Origin: an uncultured Eubacteriales bacterium
Lineage (GTDB): Bacteria > Bacillota > Clostridia > Oscillospirales > Oscillospiraceae
Length of the DNA stretch: 42,588 nucleotides
Reading direction: 5' to 3'
NCBI GenBank assembly: GCA_900546485.1
Contig: URDK01000011.1
Coordinates: 1 to 42,588 of the forward strand
Both the position numbers and the translations under genes were made by a program. Of the stretch, positions 39,701-42,588 are shown in pieces. Within the stretch, counting starts at the first letter, position 1, and the number at the start of each line of letters is the position of its first letter. Below the pieces are notes generated by a model, which had not been told where the DNA came from, did no database searches, and saw only the letters and a list, made by a program, of their open reading frames with translations.

Positions 39701-40987
39701 TTATTCCCAGATCACCGTGCCGCCCACGGGGCGTATGCTCAGCACGTGGCAGCTGCCCTCGCCCAGGATGGCCTCGACGCCGGTTTTGAAGCCCTCAAGC
39801 GCGTCCAGCGGCACGAAGGCCTGTATGGTGCCGGCAAAGCCGCCACCATGGACTCGGCAGGCGCCGCGTCCGGCAAGTGCGCGCTCCGCAACTGCCAGCG
39901 CCACGGCCATGGCCTGTTCCTTTGCCGCGCCGGTGGGCGTTATATCCTGCAGCAGCTCCCAGGAGGAGCGTCCGGATTCGCGCACCAGAGCAAGGAAGGC
40001 GTCCATGTCGCCGCGCTCCAGCGCGTCAGCCTCCTCTGAGGCCCTCCTGTCGTCAGCGAAGAAGTGCATTGCCCTCAGTACGGCGCGGTCGCCCGCGGCG
40101 CGTCTGAGCTCGGGAATGGCGCTCAAAAACTCGGCCTCGTGCACCTCACGGAGCACCTTTTTCCCAAAGTACGCCGCGACGGCGCACATCTCCTCGGGGA
40201 TGGACGCGTACTCGCCCGTCAGGGCTGCGTGGCTGGCACCGGAGTCGATTATGCACAGCGCGTGACCCAAACTCTCAAGGTCCACGGCCACGCTGCGCAC
40301 TTCGGGCTCGGCCGGGTCGGCGAAATCTATGGCAACCGCGCCGCCTACGGAGGATGCGGTCTGGTCCATCAGTCCGCTGGGCTTGCCGAAATATACGTTT
40401 TCCGCTCTCTGGCCCAGCTGGGCGATGGTAACGGCGTCGAGCTCACCCGCGCAGAACAGGCAGTTCTCGATGACGCCCAGCAGCACCTCGCAGGCCGCAG
40501 ACGAGGACAGTCCGGAGCCCGGCAGCACCTCTGAGACGGCGTAGGCGTCGAAGCCCGCCACCTCGTAGCCGCGCTCCTTGACAAGCCCGGCCATGCCTCG
40601 TACCAGCGCAGCTGTGGTCTCGCGCTCGTCCGCGCGGGGCAGCAGCTCGTCCAGGCATATTTCAACCATGGGCCAGCCCTCAGACTGGAACCTTATCTTA
40701 TTTGTGCCGTTCAGCGCCGCGCAGGCCAGGAAGTCCAGGTCCACCGCCCCGGCGAGGACCCGGCCGTGCTGATGGTCTGTGTGGTTGCCGCAGATCTCGG
40801 TGCGGCCCGGCGCGGAGCAGAGCACCATGAGCCGCTCATCATCCGCTCCGAAGCTGCGCGCGAAACCATCCAGCACATTTGACACCTTTGCCCGGCCGTT
40901 CACGCCGTATTTGAGCCGGCCCAGTGCCTCGTCCAGTTCGCCCGCGCCCAGCGCGCGGCGCACGGAGCCCAGTTTCTGCATCTTCAT
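39701..40987 (-). CDS. galK: Galactokinase
   Basis: 428 residues, GHMP kinase fold. Phosphorylates galactose at C1 with ATP (Leloir pathway). Motifs: galactokinase signature region APGRTEICGNHTDHQHG (about 59-75; GNHTDHQ is diagnostic), GHMP loop LPGSGLSSSAA (about 152-162), SGLMDQ with the catalytic Asp, and HGGGFAGT near the C-terminus (about 383). Slightly longer than bacterial GalK at the N-terminus (about 40 extra residues), as in many Clostridia. GAGGGGAG precedes ATG 40987. No galT or galE is visible. Confidence 0.94.
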   Translation of the reverse strand: MKMQKLGSVRRALGAGELDEALGRLKYGVNGRAKVSNVLDGFARSFGADDERLMVLCSAPGRTEICGNHTDHQHGRVLAGAVDLDFLACAALNGTNKIRFQSEGWPMVEICLDELLPRADERETTAALVRGMAGLVKERGYEVAGFDAYAVSEVLPGSGLSSSAACEVLLGVIENCLFCAGELDAVTIAQLGQRAENVYFGKPSGLMDQTASSVGGAVAIDFADPAEPEVRSVAVDLESLGHALCIIDSGASHAALTGEYASIPEEMCAVAAYFGKKVLREVHEAEFLSAIPELRRAAGDRAVLRAMHFFADDRRASEEADALERGDMDAFLALVRESGRSSWELLQDITPTGAAKEQAMAVALAVAERALAGRGACRVHGGGFAGTIQAFVPLDALEGFKTGVEAILGEGSCHVLSIRPVGGTVIWE

Positions 40988-41022
40988 TCTCCCCTCTTTC
41001 CGCCCCCGTCCGGAGCGTAATA

Positions 41023-41071
41023 AAACCGCTGCAAAGAAGGCGGATCTCTCACATCTGCTTTGCAGCGGTTT
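41023..41071 (-). terminator. Hairpin/terminator between sugar permease gene and galK
   Basis: Long-stem hairpin AAACCGCTGCAAAG/CTTTGCAGCGGTTT with a 20-base loop; on the minus strand followed by TTATTACG. Partly separates galK from the transporter genes. Confidence 0.65.
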
Positions 41072-41091
41072 ACTGCGTTCTTTAAATGCGA

Positions 41092-42063
41092 TTACTTCTT
41101 CTGGACGTACTTCAGGCAGTCCAGCATGACCGCAACAAGGATTATAATACCGGAGAACACAAACTGCAAGTTCGTGTCAATACCAAGCGTGGTCAGGGAG
41201 TAGGTCAGTGCGGTGAAAATGAATACGCCGACAACTACGCCTGAGATCTTGCCTATGCCGCCGGTGAAGGAGATGCCGCCGACAACGCAGGCCGCGATGG
41301 CGTCCAGCTCGTAGAGCTTTCCTAACTCATTGGGGTCCAGGGCCGCGTTCCGGCACATTTCCAGGATGCCGCAGGAACCCGCCAGCACCGCGGAGATCAC
41401 GTACACCGTAATGATCACGGCCACGGTGCGCACGCCGGTCAGCCGGGCCGCCTTTGGGTTGCTTCCCACGGCCTCCACATACTTGCCCAGCAGGGTTTTG
41501 CGCAGCACAAACACGCTGACAATGACGATGAAAATGAAAAATACGATCTGAATCGGCACTCTGCCCGGAAAGCGGTAAATGCCCAGGGTCTTGATCTCCG
41601 GGTAGCCGCCCAGCACGAACACCGAGGATTTGGCCATGAGCACCGTAACGCCGCGCATCACGATCTGCATCACCAGGGTCAGAATCACCGGCTGCACGCC
41701 CACGCTGGAGATGAGAAAACCGTTGAACACGCCGATGGCCGCGCAGGCCGCCAGGCCGATCAGGCACCAGACCCAGAAATTCCCGCCGTTGGTGATTCCC
41801 AGGGACACGATGATGCCGCAGAACGCCATCATGGACCCTGTGGAGATATCAATCCCTCCCGAGCTGATCACAAAGGTCATACCCACCGTCATAAACAAAA
41901 TGGGGGTAGACTGTTTAATTACCAGCCACAGGGTGTTGAGGGATAAAAAGTTTTTTGTGACAATTCCGTTAAAGACGATCAGCACCGCCAGGGCGATCAC
42001 CGCGCCGTAGCTGATAAAAATCTCTCTGAACGTCATCTTCTCTTTCTGTATGTGATCCGCCAT
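41092..42063 (-). CDS. Monosaccharide ABC transporter permease (RbsC/MglC-like)
   Basis: 323 residues, BPD_transp_2 family with eight to ten membrane segments. Typical stretches: TPILFMTVGMTFVISSGGIDISTGSM (about 53-78), GVQPVILTLV, AAIGVFNGFL and VVGGISFTGG near the end. Imports ribose-, xylose- or galactose-like sugars together with the RbsA-type ATPase encoded just upstream. ATG 42063 follows GGGAG by 9 bases; a 28-residue longer frame is less likely. Next to galK, so galactose is the natural guess. Confidence 0.88.
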   Translation of the reverse strand: MADHIQKEKMTFREIFISYGAVIALAVLIVFNGIVTKNFLSLNTLWLVIKQSTPILFMTVGMTFVISSGGIDISTGSMMAFCGIIVSLGITNGGNFWVWCLIGLAACAAIGVFNGFLISSVGVQPVILTLVMQIVMRGVTVLMAKSSVFVLGGYPEIKTLGIYRFPGRVPIQIVFFIFIVIVSVFVLRKTLLGKYVEAVGSNPKAARLTGVRTVAVIITVYVISAVLAGSCGILEMCRNAALDPNELGKLYELDAIAACVVGGISFTGGIGKISGVVVGVFIFTALTYSLTTLGIDTNLQFVFSGIIILVAVMLDCLKYVQKK

Positions 42064-42121
42064 ACAACCAGACTCCCTTCCGCGTATGTAACCGTCCGCT
42101 GCCTCCGCAGCCTCCCACGCT

Positions 42122-42588
42122 CTATATATCGATTTGGCCGGACGCAATCACGTTCATGATGGCATCCGAATTAATCTCCTCATTCACCAGTTCCCCCACG
42201 TTTCTCCCATCGTGCAGAATCACGATGCGGTCGCATTCCCGCACCAGTTCGTCCAGCTCGGAGGAAATGTAGAGCACGCTGATCCCGCTGTCGGAAATCT
42301 GTTTGATCAGCTCCTCAATCTCGCCCTTTGCGCCCACGTCGATGCCCCGGGTGGGCTCGTCCAGGATAATCAGGTCCGGGTGGGTGGCCAGCCATCGGGA
42401 CAGAATCACCTTCTGCTGGTTCCCGCCGCTCAGATCCTTGATCTTGGTGGAGGTGCCCGGCGTCTTGATGGCGATCTTCTGAATGTATTCCAGGGTGACT
42501 TCCTTCTGCTTTTTCTTATTCAGGATTCCGAACCGGCTGATCTTGGGCAGTATGGTCATGGTCAGGTTGTCCTGAATGGACATGTAGG
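42122..42588 (-). CDS. Monosaccharide ABC transporter ATPase (RbsA/MglA-like), 5' part missing
   Basis: The open frame continues through the right edge of the window, so only the C-terminal 155 residues of a roughly 500-residue double ATPase are present. Visible second-domain features: signature LSGGNQQKV, the Walker B IILDEPTRGIDVGAKGEI and the SSELDEL switch region, all characteristic of RbsA/MglA-type proteins, whose second domain has this divergent form. Ends 58 bases before the permease gene. Confidence 0.9.
   Translation of the reverse strand, partial: YMSIQDNLTMTILPKISRFGILNKKKQKEVTLEYIQKIAIKTPGTSTKIKDLSGGNQQKVILSRWLATHPDLIILDEPTRGIDVGAKGEIEELIKQISDSGISVLYISSELDELVRECDRIVILHDGRNVGELVNEEINSDAIMNVIASGQIDI

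Noticed and set aside
1..42588. CRISPR array, insertion sequence, prophage or integrative element
   Set aside because: No regularly spaced repeats, transposase, integrase or phage gene was recognised; the only sizeable repeats are the baiH duplication and the short linker repeat in the binding protein.

Overview
The window looks like a chromosomal segment of a GC-rich anaerobic Clostridia bacterium, most likely Oscillospiraceae/Ruminococcaceae-like. The signs are clostridial gene families throughout, strong GGAGG ribosome binding sites, an S-box SAM riboswitch, a CIRCE/HrcA operator and consensus TTGACA-N17-TATAAT promoters combined with strongly GC-biased third codon positions. The assignment to a family is inference; there is no rRNA in the window.

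The centre (about 6.4-31.0 kb) is a bile acid 7-dehydroxylation (bai) locus. Protein-level resemblance to the Clostridium scindens Bai proteins, as I remember them, is strong and runs over whole lengths for BaiB (CoA ligase), BaiCD and BaiH (flavin/Fe-S enoate oxidoreductases), BaiE (7alpha-dehydratase, with Tyr30/Asp35/His83/Asp106 all present), BaiA (3alpha-HSDH), BaiG (MFS transporter) and BaiF (CoA-transferase). The locus is enlarged and rearranged compared with the classical baiBCDEAFGHI operon. baiF sits alone on the minus strand behind its own promoter. The main plus-strand unit (10.2-27.9 kb) adds a second BaiCD-like protein, three extra SDR dehydrogenases (one resembling clostridial 7alpha-HSDH), three extra NTF2/SnoaL-fold proteins (two keeping all four BaiE active-site residues), a fourth enoate oxidoreductase, an unrecognised four-helix membrane protein and a decayed partial copy of baiH. 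The total is four flavin reductases, four SDRs and four BaiE-fold proteins, enough for a second, parallel dehydration/reduction route.

Regulation: next to the main operon, on the minus strand, lie an AraC-type regulator with two tandem HTH domains and a translationally coupled cupin-only protein without a DNA-binding domain. baiB and baiF share an identical 12-mer (ATATTATGCACA) upstream, in the same orientation relative to each gene. Three strong GC hairpins without U-tracts lie inside the operon at gene junctions. Downstream of the operon terminator follows a MarR regulator with a perfect palindromic operator, an alpha/beta hydrolase, and a family III CoA-transferase of the FldA/HadA type.

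Left flank (0-6.4 kb): NadC-like phosphoribosyltransferase (partial), LysR regulator, alcohol dehydrogenase remnant beside tRNA-Leu(UAG), DUF554 membrane protein, EamA exporter, GH25 lipoprotein, and metK behind a SAM-I riboswitch. Right flank (31-42.6 kb): membrane XRE regulator, CIRCE-controlled Hsp20, polar amino acid ABC transporter, tRNA-Gln(CUG), zinc ABC transporter, ZIP transporter with a HAD phosphatase, tRNA-Ser(GCU), galactokinase and a monosaccharide ABC transporter (ATPase cut by the window end). The flanks look like ordinary housekeeping DNA. No insertion sequence, integrase, CRISPR array or rRNA gene was seen.
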